DNA of 64,000 nucleotides from UBA1765 sp045615885. GTDB taxonomy: Bacteria > Fibrobacterota > Fibrobacteria > Fibrobacterales > Fibrobacteraceae. The translations under genes and the position numbers were made by a program. Below the pieces are notes generated by a model. It was not told the origin of the DNA, searched no databases, and was given only the letters and a program-made list of their open reading frames with translations. How positions within the stretch are numbered: position 1 is the stretch's first letter; each line of letters opens with the position of its first letter. Location: NCBI GenBank assembly GCA_045615885.1, contig JAZLFR010000031.1:22064-86063 (forward strand), read 5' to 3'. Below, piece after piece: positions 16,575 to 24,790 of the stretch.

Positions 16575-17624
16575 TTATTGCTGCTGCCCCATGGCGTTAA
16601 AGTCTTTTTCGTTCTTGAAATATTTGGGGGTTTCGCCGGGGCGCTTGGCACTGCGTTTGCCAACGTAATCGCCAACGCGAATTCCGTCACGATTATTGGA
16701 GAGCGCAGGCTTAATGGCCGACGATTCTTCTTCGCCAGACGCACCGGGCTTCGCGTTCGTCACAGGAATGGAATCCGTAGAGACGACAAAGTTATCATAG
16801 CGGACAAATACGTCGCTAGTGGGAGCCCAGCTATCGTCGTTTCCGCCATGGAATGTAGATAGATAGAACTCGTCAATTTTCTGGCCCTGGAAATCACGCA
16901 ACCGCAAAGTATCCAAGTCCAGGGAAAGTTCACCATCGAACCAACTTTGCACAACACCGTTCTTGTCGCCCGAGCCTTCGATGGAAACAGAATTCATGAC
17001 CACGCGGGTCACCACATGGTGCCATGTTCCCGGCACAAAATGTTTTTGTTCCGCAGTCCCGCCCAGATTCCATTTGGCGTCATCGCCGTAGGTACTGCCC
17101 TGATCCACAAAGTAGAGGTATTGCACCACGGCACCATCCGTACGCCACATAATGCGAGCACTCCAGCCGTCGCCTACAGAGGGGCGATTTCCGCCGGTGT
17201 AGCACTTGCCGCCGCAAAGCCCAGGCAACTTGCCGCCTTTCACAAATTCAAAACCAGGCTCGAACTGAATATCGTACGCCACCCACATTTCTTCTGCAGA
17301 AACATTGAGCGGCTGCTTCACCTGCCCGGCGCAGGCGGGGCGCTCGCCCTCGTCATTGGGCCCTACGCAACCCTTGGGGTACTTCAGCTGCAGAACCATC
17401 CCGTGCTCTTCATCGTCCTGCACAATCTTTGCATTCTGGCCGCCATTCTGTTCCATGGCATACCAGCTGGAAACGCCCGCCTTTTTAGGGAAGTCCTCCA
17501 GAGCCATCTTATTGGTGTACTGACCAGCAGCACGATTTTCAAAATCCGCAGAAAACACCACGTCGGCAAAAGACGCCGAAGTGCAAGCCAAAGCCATTGC
17601 AAAAATTCCACGAGCAAAGTTCAT
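16575..17624 (-). CDS. Exported PL14-like polysaccharide lyase/concanavalin-fold protein
   Basis: The start is the ATG at 17624 (GAGG 6 nt upstream). Signal peptide to about residue 20 (ACTSASFA), then a beta-jelly-roll protein with the pattern of polysaccharide lyase family 14-type domains: MWVAYDIQFEPGFEFVKGGK, LPGLCGG, GDGWSARIMWR, VPGTWHHVVTRVVMN, a WFDGELSLD strand and FYLSTFHGGNDDSWAP. That family includes glucuronan and alginate lyases. A low-complexity Ser/Glu/Lys-rich C-terminal tail of about 60 residues follows. The real substrate is unknown; a role on plant or microbial glycans would suit this organism. Confidence 0.75.
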   Translation of the reverse strand: MNFARGIFAMALACTSASFADVVFSADFENRAAGQYTNKMALEDFPKKAGVSSWYAMEQNGGQNAKIVQDDEEHGMVLQLKYPKGCVGPNDEGERPACAGQVKQPLNVSAEEMWVAYDIQFEPGFEFVKGGKLPGLCGGKCYTGGNRPSVGDGWSARIMWRTDGAVVQYLYFVDQGSTYGDDAKWNLGGTAEQKHFVPGTWHHVVTRVVMNSVSIEGSGDKNGVVQSWFDGELSLDLDTLRLRDFQGQKIDEFYLSTFHGGNDDSWAPTSDVFVRYDNFVVSTDSIPVTNAKPGASGEEESSAIKPALSNNRDGIRVGDYVGKRSAKRPGETPKYFKNEKDFNAMGQQQ

Positions 17625-17656
17625 AACGGGCCTCAAAAAGAAATGCAGACTCTATT

Positions 17657-17685
17657 GAAAATACATTTTTTTTGAAAGATATAAA
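17657..17685. repeat. Intergenic motif GAAAATACATTTTT...GATATAAA, copy 2
   Basis: Second copy of the motif at 13404-13430, here 33 bp upstream of the PL14-like gene. On the plus strand it also reads as TTGAAA (17655-17660), 18 bp, ATATAA, but no plus-strand gene follows. Confidence 0.35.
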
Positions 17686-17729
17686 TACATATGTAGCAGA
17701 AACTAGTTGCGCCCTTATGAATAGACAAA

Positions 17730-17752
17730 AAGCCTCCCTCAAGGGGAGGCTT
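17730..17752 (-). terminator. Rho-independent terminator of the 17.8-kb lipoprotein gene
   Basis: A 9-bp stem AAGCCTCCC / GGGAGGCTT with a 5-nt loop, followed on the minus strand by a T run. It lies 22 bp downstream of the lipoprotein stop codon. Confidence 0.85.
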
Positions 17753-17773
17753 CTTTAACGAACAATCGTAAGC

Positions 17774-18421
17774 TTAGTGAAGATCTTTCTTCTTGTAGTA
17801 ATACAGTTTCAGCTGGCCTATGGTCTGATCTTCTGTGGACTCTACCTTGATATCGGTTGCAAAGAACGGATAGATTGCATTGTCGCTATCCTTTGCGATG
17901 TACCAGGTACCATCAATTGCACCGAATATAGAGCTACTTATTTCCGTATCTTCGTTGATTTCGAACATGCTCTTGCATACGGGAGTTTCTTCCGGCAGAG
18001 TGCCGGGCTTCAGGCCTGTGCTTAAGTCGGCTTCGTAGACAGAAAGAAGCATGCTCCTTTCAAACATAACGGTATCGACATCAACGCGAAGCTCCAGGTG
18101 CTTGGGAATTTCGCCACCAGTCTTGAGGCTAATTGACTGCTGCGTATCGGAGTTGATATCATTTGTCAGGATTGCAGAATCCAGCACCATTTCAATGCAG
18201 CGCGAAGAGGAAGAATTTTCAACGGAAGAGGATGACTTGGCAGAGGAGGAAGATCCCGGTTCGGTCGATTCGTCAGCATCGTCTTTTTGGTCATCGTCCT
18301 TTTGGATATCTTCGGAAATTTCATCGTCACTGGTACCAGAAGAACTATCGTCACCACAGGCGATAAGACCGAAGCCTGCCGCAAAAATGGCGGACCCTAG
18401 GAGAATTTTTTTGAAGTTCAT
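17774..18421 (-). CDS. Ser/Asp-rich-linker lipoprotein, function unknown
   Basis: The start is the ATG at 18421. Lipobox LIAC (Cys22), then an Asp/Glu/Ser-rich spacer of about 65 residues including SSSSAKSSSSVENSSSS. A C-terminal domain of about 130 residues follows, predicted to be beta-rich, with no family I recognise. The linker style matches the two FISUMP lipoproteins that follow. Predicted surface or outer-membrane-attached. No obvious catalytic motif. It has its own terminator. Confidence 0.8.
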   Translation of the reverse strand: MNFKKILLGSAIFAAGFGLIACGDDSSSGTSDDEISEDIQKDDDQKDDADESTEPGSSSSAKSSSSVENSSSSRCIEMVLDSAILTNDINSDTQQSISLKTGGEIPKHLELRVDVDTVMFERSMLLSVYEADLSTGLKPGTLPEETPVCKSMFEINEDTEISSSIFGAIDGTWYIAKDSDNAIYPFFATDIKVESTEDQTIGQLKLYYYKKKDLH

Positions 18422-18585
18422 ACAGTATTCCTTTTTTATGTGCACAATTGTTCTTTGCACTCAACTGTGCGTTCTAGAAATATTCAAAAAAAAAGAAAAA
18501 AGCCCACCGCCATATTTGAAATAAGCAAAAAAACGCATTGAGTTGATTAAAAAAAAGCAGTCACTACCTTACGAATCTACGGCAA

Positions 18586-18755
18586 CTACTCAGGATTCCG
18601 TTTTTCGGGCCATTCCTTGAAGTAAACAAGATGCCGTCTAAAACCTTCTAGGTAATACTCCTTCTGAATCCAGAGTTCTCCGCTTTTGTAATATCTTCGT
18701 ATGCAATTTTATCATTCGGATATTTTTGAGTAGCAAAGAAATCCAATTTTGCCAG
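18586..18755 (-). pseudogene. Possible decayed reading frame (frameshifted)
   Basis: In the 482-bp space between two lipoprotein genes, two minus-strand frames read like protein in succession: LDFFATQKYPNDKIAYEDIT and, after a one-base shift near 18685, ELWIQKEYYLEGFRRHLVYF continuing to EWPEKRNPE and a stop at 18586. Neither has a start or an RBS. This could be the tail of a broken gene or chance. Confidence 0.2.
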
Positions 18756-18867
18756 CCCATCGGAAACGGTTTATTTGCAGCACAAACACAGTAAACTCTC
18801 TGTATTGAGCTTTGGCGCAGCAGCATTTTCACAGCAGGTTCTCTGCCAAAACGCAACCATACAAAAA

Positions 18868-18887
18868 GCCCGGCTTGCAAGCCGGGC
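18868..18887 (-). terminator. Rho-independent terminator of the double-FISUMP gene
   Basis: A perfect 9-bp stem GCCCGGCTT / AAGCCGGGC with a GC loop and a T run on the minus strand, 16 bp after the stop codon at 18904. Confidence 0.88.
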
Positions 18888-18903
18888 GCTTTTACAATAT
18901 CCA

Positions 18904-20985
18904 CTAATCATCTTCTACACAGCGAATACTATTGAAAAATTCACTGTATGCATAGTCTTTACTATCGTATCTTCCATTAAAGACCCAACTATAGAAATCA
19001 GAGGCATCCTTCCTATCCTTTGTCCAATATTCCTTCGATGAACCTCCAATTGCGATAGGGTATATGGACAGGCCGCTTTCATTGTGGAATACAGTGGAGG
19101 ATACTCCCCAATTCCTATCGGAGAACAAACCATTTCCTGCAACCTCAAGCATTATTTCCCATTCCTCAACGGTAGGGATATGCCATCCCGAGGGGCAAGC
19201 ATTGAATATGTCTATGTCTTTATATTGCCGGTCATACATCACGCAGCGAGACTTCCCGTCATAATACATGCAGATTGGCTTTGACACCTTTTTACTATCA
19301 GGTGCATAGACTAAATCCTGGGCCATCCAATTTTGATTTCCAATCTTTACGGTTCTATACACGGTGCTATCTCGAGTATCAAGTAATTCGCCGTATTCGC
19401 CATTAGCGAGCATCTGCTGGTTTAGGTAAAAATACGGAACACACTTATATGTATTGCAGTCATACTTTCCTGGAGGAGGAACTGCGGTTTTAAACATTAC
19501 CGTATCTCGGATACAACGTACAGGAAATCCGTAAGACTTTGGGAAGGCCTTGACTGACGCGAACGTATAGGCATATGCAGAATCCTGTGTCATTTCAGGA
19601 TAAGACCAGAAATAAGCGACATCACCCGTGTTGGAGAAACCTGATCCACTAATTATGCCAGTTGGCTTAATAGAAAATCCGTATTCATCCGTGGGTCGCA
19701 GGCTCGTAATTGTCCAACCAGTTTTTGACATAAAATCTTGCGGGTGACGTCCACCGTCTTCATAAGCCTTTTCCCACTCCAAGTTTGTAGCGGAATGCCA
19801 TCCCTCTGGACATGCCGCTACAGATTCTTCCCACGTATATAATCTGGCATAATTGTCGCAATCACCACCAAAAGTGCCGACGCCGCCACCGCACCAGGAA
19901 TTCGGCGTCTCGTAGTTCATGTTTTCTGCGATCCATGTTCGTCCAGCAAAATCAATAGTCTTATAGGATTGACCGTCTCTGGGATCGGTGAATTTTCCGT
20001 AGCGAACAGCAAAGCAGTCTTCATCCGCGAAGCTGAAATACAGCGACGGCGCATCCGTTTTTGGAATAGAGTAATAGTCGAATCCGGTTCCTGAAGAATC
20101 ACTCTTGACGGCAGGGTTATAGAAATGAACGACAACCTCAACCATTTTGCCATCCTTGCCAGATAGCCAGGAATCCGTCTTGTCGAATGTCATAGTAACA
20201 TAATGACCGCCCGTCACCAGTTCCCCACGATTAATAGGCTGGGTTTCCTTTGAGAATAATTCCGTTCCTTTTACCCAGCCATCAGTTTCGCTTTTTTGTG
20301 CAATCATGATGCCAAATTTATTCCATGATGTGGGTCCGGTAATTATGGCATACTTTTCCTTAAAACCTAAAGCCAATATCTGTGTGGAACCTGTCGAAAC
20401 CTTCATTGGCAGGACATATCCAAAATAGCCCCACTTTCTAAGTGGTTCTGCCATTGTCGTTGTATAGGACGGTTCTTGGCAAGTCGGGGAAATTTCAGGG
20501 CCTTGGTAATTCGGGTCAGAGTTATCCTTTGAAGATGACGATGCTTGCGAGGAAGAACTGCCTTCATCGCTATTGTCATTTCCAGCGGAGTTGCCTGTAA
20601 CAGACGAACTGGATCGATTTTCTGACACATCGCTACTAGAGGAATGTTCACCGTTCTCGTCATTTGAAGCGTCCTTTACAGAAGAGGACGATTTAGATTC
20701 CGGCTCGCGGCCAACGCCATCGTCCGATGACGAATCAATTTTTTCGTTCGTGATTTTTTCCCATGTTTTGTTAACACACAGATAATCCGTCATTTTCTCG
20801 GCAACATAAACGGTATCGCCTTCGCGTTCCAAAGTACAACGGCCCAAGTCGTATATTGTGTCAACCTCACGACCATTATCGTTGCCTGCAACTGGAGATG
20901 ACTTGTCGGAAGATTCATCTCCACCGCAGGCATTCAGCACTACGCATACTGTAGAGACCAAGCTGAAAATTTTGAATTTTTCCAT
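18904..20985 (-). CDS. FISUMP lipoprotein with two FISUMP domains
   Basis: The start is the ATG at 20985. Lipobox LNAC (Cys20), a Ser-rich linker (about residues 85-165, many SSSS runs), a beta-rich region of about 170 residues, then two FISUMP domains. Domain one has FTDPRDGQSYKTIDFAGRTW, NMNYETPNSW, CPEGWHSATNLEW and FPVRCIRD. Domain two has LLDTRDSTVYRTVKIGNQNW, CPSGWHIPTVEEWEIML and SIRCVED. FISUMP domains are beta-rich surface modules related to the formylglycine-enzyme-like fold; their role is unknown. 693 residues. The neighbouring gene is a single-domain relative. Confidence 0.9.
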   Translation of the reverse strand: MEKFKIFSLVSTVCVVLNACGGDESSDKSSPVAGNDNGREVDTIYDLGRCTLEREGDTVYVAEKMTDYLCVNKTWEKITNEKIDSSSDDGVGREPESKSSSSVKDASNDENGEHSSSSDVSENRSSSSVTGNSAGNDNSDEGSSSSQASSSSKDNSDPNYQGPEISPTCQEPSYTTTMAEPLRKWGYFGYVLPMKVSTGSTQILALGFKEKYAIITGPTSWNKFGIMIAQKSETDGWVKGTELFSKETQPINRGELVTGGHYVTMTFDKTDSWLSGKDGKMVEVVVHFYNPAVKSDSSGTGFDYYSIPKTDAPSLYFSFADEDCFAVRYGKFTDPRDGQSYKTIDFAGRTWIAENMNYETPNSWCGGGVGTFGGDCDNYARLYTWEESVAACPEGWHSATNLEWEKAYEDGGRHPQDFMSKTGWTITSLRPTDEYGFSIKPTGIISGSGFSNTGDVAYFWSYPEMTQDSAYAYTFASVKAFPKSYGFPVRCIRDTVMFKTAVPPPGKYDCNTYKCVPYFYLNQQMLANGEYGELLDTRDSTVYRTVKIGNQNWMAQDLVYAPDSKKVSKPICMYYDGKSRCVMYDRQYKDIDIFNACPSGWHIPTVEEWEIMLEVAGNGLFSDRNWGVSSTVFHNESGLSIYPIAIGGSSKEYWTKDRKDASDFYSWVFNGRYDSKDYAYSEFFNSIRCVEDD

Positions 20986-21144
20986 AGATGACCCTAAAAA
21001 AATATTCCTAAAAATCAAGAATGATGTTTGAGATAAGATTTATAAAAAAATAATAATTAATGAAAAGCCTACGAAGCCATGGCTAACGCCGTATCGGAAG
21101 AATTGCTGTAGCAGGTTTGTAAACCAGAATACGGTTTGAAAAAT

Positions 21145-22470
21145 CTAGAGAGAATCCTTAAGGCAGCGAACAGAGTACCCAAAGCTCTTACTGCGGTTAA
21201 ATAGAGCAACAACTTTAGAAAAATAAAAGAACATCTTTGTTTGAGCACCAACGCTACTATCCATATGTTCTGTGGAACTCCAAAAATAAGCATATAGGCC
21301 AGCATCTACAAAATCTCGTTCATGCTCATGTGATCCGGCAGGAAGAATAGAGAAACCATGCTTATCCACACCAGGATCTTCCATACGCCACAAGTCGGAA
21401 GTCGACTTCAGTTTCAAGCCTGCTACACTAATTCCACCTATGTTTTCAAAGAGAATGTTCCATTCCGCACTGCGGGGCAAATGCCAGCCTTCGGGGCATA
21501 CGCCGCGCACAACAGCCGTGGAATTTTCAGACGCGGCCTTGCAAAATACACCAGTGCCACAGCGTTTGCCGGATTTGGTCGAGTCCGCAATACCTGCACT
21601 GTCCATAGCAGCAGTCCAGGAGTACAGGCGACCGTAGATAGCGCAGTTATTCGGGTCATCGTCATAGCACCAGCTGGTGGAATCTAAGGTATAGTTTTCA
21701 AGTTTACTAACATATCGGAACTTCACTCCCCTGTAAGCATAGTTCAAGTTCTCTGCCATCCAAGTTTGACAGTTTGTACCATCCTCCTCATTGCATATAA
21801 CAACAGTCTTGTAAACCTGGCTATCACGAGTGTCTAAAAATTCGCCATAATTTACCGAAGGATTCAGGTATTCTGAAGATGTGGCATCCTTGCACTCATA
21901 ACCAGCGGGACAGTGTTCACGATAGTAGCCTGCAGGCATAACTTTTGCAGATATGCTCTGACTGCTGGATTCCGGAATGACACCGTTTTTTTCAGAGCTG
22001 CTTGAGGAGACTGCCGAAGAACTGGAAATTTCACTAGAATCATCCTTACTACTGCTGGATGGATTTTCCTCAGAAGAAATCCCAGTACTGGAAGATGACT
22101 GATTCTTGTCAGAAGAAGTCTCTGTACTGGAAGATGATTGGGCCGTAGAGTCCTCGCTGCTACTGGAGGTAACATCGTCTTCGAGCTGGCCCATAATTTT
22201 GTCGGAATTTAGCGCGTCATTCTCCTTTATTTTCTCCCATTCGCCATCGACGCACTTGCGGTAGCCATCGTCTGCAGTAATGGCAACGACACCTTCCATG
22301 TCGTCGTCGCAGGCCACGATCTTACCATCGGCAAGTTCTAAATTCGCCGCATCAGGAGATTCCTGATTTGGCTTGGAACTGTTGTTTCCACTATCTTCGC
22401 CACAGGCGGAGAATAGAGCTGCAGCAAAAAAACATGCTGTAAGAGCGAAAGATTTCAGACGAATGTTCAT
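21145..22470 (-). CDS. FISUMP lipoprotein with one FISUMP domain
   Basis: The start is the ATG at 22470, with AGGAGG 7 nt upstream. Lipobox FSAC (Cys23), then a long Ser-rich linker (about residues 95-175), and one FISUMP domain: FLDTRDSQVYKTVVI, TWMAENLNYAYRG, a cysteine pair near SWCYDDDPNNC, LYSWTAAMDS, CPEGWHLPRSAEWNILFENI and YSVRCLKDS. 441 residues. The domain carries an insertion with ADSTKSGKRC. Probably displayed on the cell surface. The RBS lies inside the perfect palindrome AGGAGGCCTCCT, which could hide it in a hairpin. Confidence 0.9.
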   Translation of the reverse strand: MNIRLKSFALTACFFAAALFSACGEDSGNNSSKPNQESPDAANLELADGKIVACDDDMEGVVAITADDGYRKCVDGEWEKIKENDALNSDKIMGQLEDDVTSSSSEDSTAQSSSSTETSSDKNQSSSSTGISSEENPSSSSKDDSSEISSSSAVSSSSSEKNGVIPESSSQSISAKVMPAGYYREHCPAGYECKDATSSEYLNPSVNYGEFLDTRDSQVYKTVVICNEEDGTNCQTWMAENLNYAYRGVKFRYVSKLENYTLDSTSWCYDDDPNNCAIYGRLYSWTAAMDSAGIADSTKSGKRCGTGVFCKAASENSTAVVRGVCPEGWHLPRSAEWNILFENIGGISVAGLKLKSTSDLWRMEDPGVDKHGFSILPAGSHEHERDFVDAGLYAYFWSSTEHMDSSVGAQTKMFFYFSKVVALFNRSKSFGYSVRCLKDSL

Positions 22471-22472
22471 GA

Positions 22473-22484
22473 GGAGGCCTCCTA
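22473..22484 (-). promoter_or_regulatory. RBS embedded in a 12-bp palindrome
   Basis: AGGAGGCCTCCT is perfectly self-complementary and contains the Shine-Dalgarno of the FISUMP gene starting at 22470. Pairing between transcripts or within a longer hairpin could limit initiation; this is an inference. Confidence 0.4.
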
Positions 22485-22643
22485 TAGGAGAAATATAACT
22501 CCTTTTCGCCAAAAGCTACGCTAGATAACTACTGGCATGGCGCCAAAGAAGCGAAATCATGGTGAATTCCATACTTTTTCGAAATGTTTCAATTCATGGC
22601 TTGGCAACGCCTAAAAAATGTATTTGCGCAATCGACAAAGGCG

Positions 22644-22687
22644 CGTATATTTTTACGCTTGACAAATTTCAAAATAAAATATACATT
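22644..22687. promoter_or_regulatory. Overlapping divergent sigma70-like promoters
   Basis: In the 303-bp spacer between the FISUMP gene and the mazG stop. Minus strand: TTGAAA (22667-22672), 17 bp, TATACG (22644-22649), suited to the FISUMP gene with a leader of about 165 nt. Plus strand: TTGACA (22659-22664), 17 bp, TACATT (22682-22687), pointing at the 3' end of mazG, where no sense gene lies. Nothing else was recognised in this spacer. Confidence 0.35.
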
Positions 22688-22773
22688 TGAGCAGTAAAGT
22701 AATTTTACAGCTTTTTCGTTATATTATCAGAAAACTCTTCCTTGCGATATTTCTACGCCTGTTCGCAAAGGAC

Positions 22774-23610
22774 CTACAGTGAACTTTTTGCTTCCTTCCA
22801 CAACGCAAGCATTTCTTCATCGCTTTTGCCCGCGATGCTACCACCAGCAATCGTTTCCATTTGGCGGAAGCGGCGTTCAAACTTCGAACTTGCGCGCATT
22901 AGCGCCGTGGCCGCGTTCAGGCCCGTATGCCTTGCAAGGTTCACAAGCGAAAAGAGCAGGTCGCCAAATTCGTCTTCGAGGCGGTCGAGGTCCTGCTGCT
23001 TTGCCGCGGTGCGTTCTGCAACGCTTGCATTTTCAAGGCTTGCCTTGTGCGCTGCAAAAGCTTCTTCCGCTTCGCGGAATTCCTTAAATTCCTCTAAAAC
23101 TTTTTCATAGGAATCTTCATTTTTCTTCCAGTCAAAACCGACCTTGGCGGCACGGCGCTGCACCTCCTGTGCGCGCGACAGCACTGCCATGCTTTTGCAA
23201 ACCTTATCCATTACAGAGGCATTTTGCACACCAGCATTATTCTTTTCAGCCGCCTTGATTTGTTCCCAACGCCTGTTCACGCCGGCGGCATTTTCAATGC
23301 GGTCATCGCCAAAAACATGCGGGTGGCGGCGCACCATCTTTTCGCAGATTCCCTGCACCACGTCGTCAATCGTGTAATCCCCTTTTTCGGACGCGACCTG
23401 CGAATGAAAAATCACCTGAAAAAGCACATCGCCAAGTTCTTCGCACTGGTGCGCCCTGTCGCCAGCCTGTGCGGCCTCGATGAATTCACAGGCTTCTTCA
23501 ACAAGGTAAGGCAGAAGCGAACGGGTGTCCTGTTCGCGGTCCCAGGGGCAACCGCCTTCGGAGCGGAGCGTCTTCATGATTTTTACAAGGTCTTCAAAGG
23601 AGTATTTCAT
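22774..23610 (-). CDS. mazG: Nucleoside triphosphate pyrophosphohydrolase MazG
   Basis: House-cleaning all-alpha NTP pyrophosphatase. The start is at ATG 23610 (MKYSFEDLVKIMKTLRSEGG), matching the family's N-terminus; longer versions would run into dprA. The first MazG domain has CPWDREQDT and the Mg-binding EExxE...ExxD pattern (LVEEACEFIEA, EELGDVLFQVIFHS). The second copy has RLEDEFGDLLFSLVNLARH. A Lys/Glu/Ala-rich insertion of about 35 residues separates them. 278 residues. Its start codon is 1 bp from that of divergent dprA, so its promoter must lie within dprA. Confidence 0.94.
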   Translation of the reverse strand: MKYSFEDLVKIMKTLRSEGGCPWDREQDTRSLLPYLVEEACEFIEAAQAGDRAHQCEELGDVLFQVIFHSQVASEKGDYTIDDVVQGICEKMVRRHPHVFGDDRIENAAGVNRRWEQIKAAEKNNAGVQNASVMDKVCKSMAVLSRAQEVQRRAAKVGFDWKKNEDSYEKVLEEFKEFREAEEAFAAHKASLENASVAERTAAKQQDLDRLEDEFGDLLFSLVNLARHTGLNAATALMRASSKFERRFRQMETIAGGSIAGKSDEEMLALWKEAKSSL

Positions 23611-23611
23611 A

Positions 23612-24502
23612 ATGTTGCAAGATAGAATTACTACGGAACTTTCGCAGTGCGAATACCCGGAACTTTTGCGCAGAACAGGCAAAGTGCCGGCGAGGCTTTA
23701 CGTGCAGAGTCTGCACGGGGGCCTACCACAGGGGCATTACATCGCAATGGTAGGCACGCGCCGCCCAAGTGCAAGCGCAAGCGAACTATGCAGGCGGCTC
23801 GTCAAAAGCCTCGCCGGCACAGACGCTGTCATTGTCTCGGGCCTTGCGCAGGGCATCGATTCCTACTGTCACAGCGCCGCCCTGGAATTCGGCCTAAAAA
23901 CGGTAGCGGTGCTTGCCCAGGGCCTGGAGCTGCGCATTCCGGGCGACCGTGGGCAGCTTGCAAACGAGATTGTGGAACAAGGGGGTGCGCTTCTCAGCGA
24001 ATTCCCAGGCAACATGGATAGTCGCAAGGGCATGTTCGTCTCCAGGAACCGCATCATTGCGGGCCTTGCGCATGCAACAGTCGTCGTAGAAAGCAAAGCC
24101 AAGGGCGGTTCGCTCATCACGGCAGAGTTTGCCAAGGAATACGCGCGTGAACTTTTTGCCTGCCCAGGGAACTTTGACTGCGAAACATCGCAGGGGCCGC
24201 TTGAACTTTTGCGCAAGGGCCTTGCAAAGCCAATCTTCATGCCAGAAGATTTGCGCGGGCTCTGCGGTCTGCAAAGTTCAAGGCAGCAGGCTTTTGCAAA
24301 GGCAAGCTCCAAGGCAGCTCAGCTCTCCCCCACGGCACAGGCCCTCTATGCAAAATTTGCCGGCTATACCAAAACTTTGACGGAGCTTGCAAACGAACCC
24401 GGCATGAGCACGGGAGCCTTATTTGCTATATTGACAGAGCTAGAACTTGCAGGGCTTGCCGCGTCTAGCGACAGGCTCCGCTATATTTTCGAAAAGGACT
24501 GA
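23612..24502 (+). CDS. dprA: DNA-processing protein DprA/Smf
   Basis: Binds single-stranded DNA and loads RecA during natural transformation. The Rossmann-like DprA core is clear: YIAMVGTRRPSASASELCRR, AVIVSGLAQGIDSYCHSAAL, GGALLSEFPG, FVSRNRIIAGLA and VESKAKGGSLITA. A C-terminal winged helix (TLTELANEPGMSTGALFAIL) follows. The start is ATG 23612 with AGGAG about 10 nt upstream. Compact at 296 residues. The ftsB-like gene follows after 3 bp. Confidence 0.95.
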   Translation: MLQDRITTELSQCEYPELLRRTGKVPARLYVQSLHGGLPQGHYIAMVGTRRPSASASELCRRLVKSLAGTDAVIVSGLAQGIDSYCHSAALEFGLKTVAVLAQGLELRIPGDRGQLANEIVEQGGALLSEFPGNMDSRKGMFVSRNRIIAGLAHATVVVESKAKGGSLITAEFAKEYARELFACPGNFDCETSQGPLELLRKGLAKPIFMPEDLRGLCGLQSSRQQAFAKASSKAAQLSPTAQALYAKFAGYTKTLTELANEPGMSTGALFAILTELELAGLAASSDRLRYIFEKD

Positions 24503-24505
24503 TTC

Positions 24506-24790
24506 TTGAAAACACGCACGCTCTTCATCTTTTTAGTTATCCTCGGGATTCTCGCAGCCCTATTCCTTTTCGCATTCGGCGAAAAAGACAGCATGAGCGC
24601 CCAGAAGGAACTAAAAAAAGAAATCTCCCTGCTTAAAGCGCAAAGAGATTCCCTACAGCGTGAACTGGACAGTCGCCAAGAAAAGATCCGGCTTTTGCAA
24701 GAAGACTCGTTCTACATTGAAGCTGTTGCCCGCACCAAATTCGGCATGACCAAAAAAGGCGAAAAGGCCATACAGTTCATTGAAGAATAA
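24506..24790 (+). CDS. ftsB: FtsB/DivIC-type septum formation initiator
   Basis: A 94-residue bitopic membrane protein: short N-terminus, one transmembrane segment (about residues 6-25), then a coiled coil (KKEISLLKAQRDSLQRELDS) and the family's C-terminal motif EAVARTKFGMTKKGE. Such proteins bridge FtsL and FtsQ in the divisome. The start is TTG 24506, supported by AAGGA about 8 nt upstream. It follows dprA by 3 bp. Its stop codon abuts that of the convergent gene with no spacer. Confidence 0.87.
   Translation: MKTRTLFIFLVILGILAALFLFAFGEKDSMSAQKELKKEISLLKAQRDSLQRELDSRQEKIRLLQEDSFYIEAVARTKFGMTKKGEKAIQFIEE

Noticed and set aside
21069..21305. A short minus-strand frame at the end of the single-FISUMP gene
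   Set aside because: Overlaps the FISUMP domain in another frame and has no start signal; the FISUMP frame is clearly the coding one.
22742..23110. A plus-strand frame (122 codons) behind the good plus-strand promoter at 22659
   Set aside because: Completely antisense to mazG with Ser/Arg/Cys-rich shadow composition and no RBS; an antisense RNA remains possible but is not shown.
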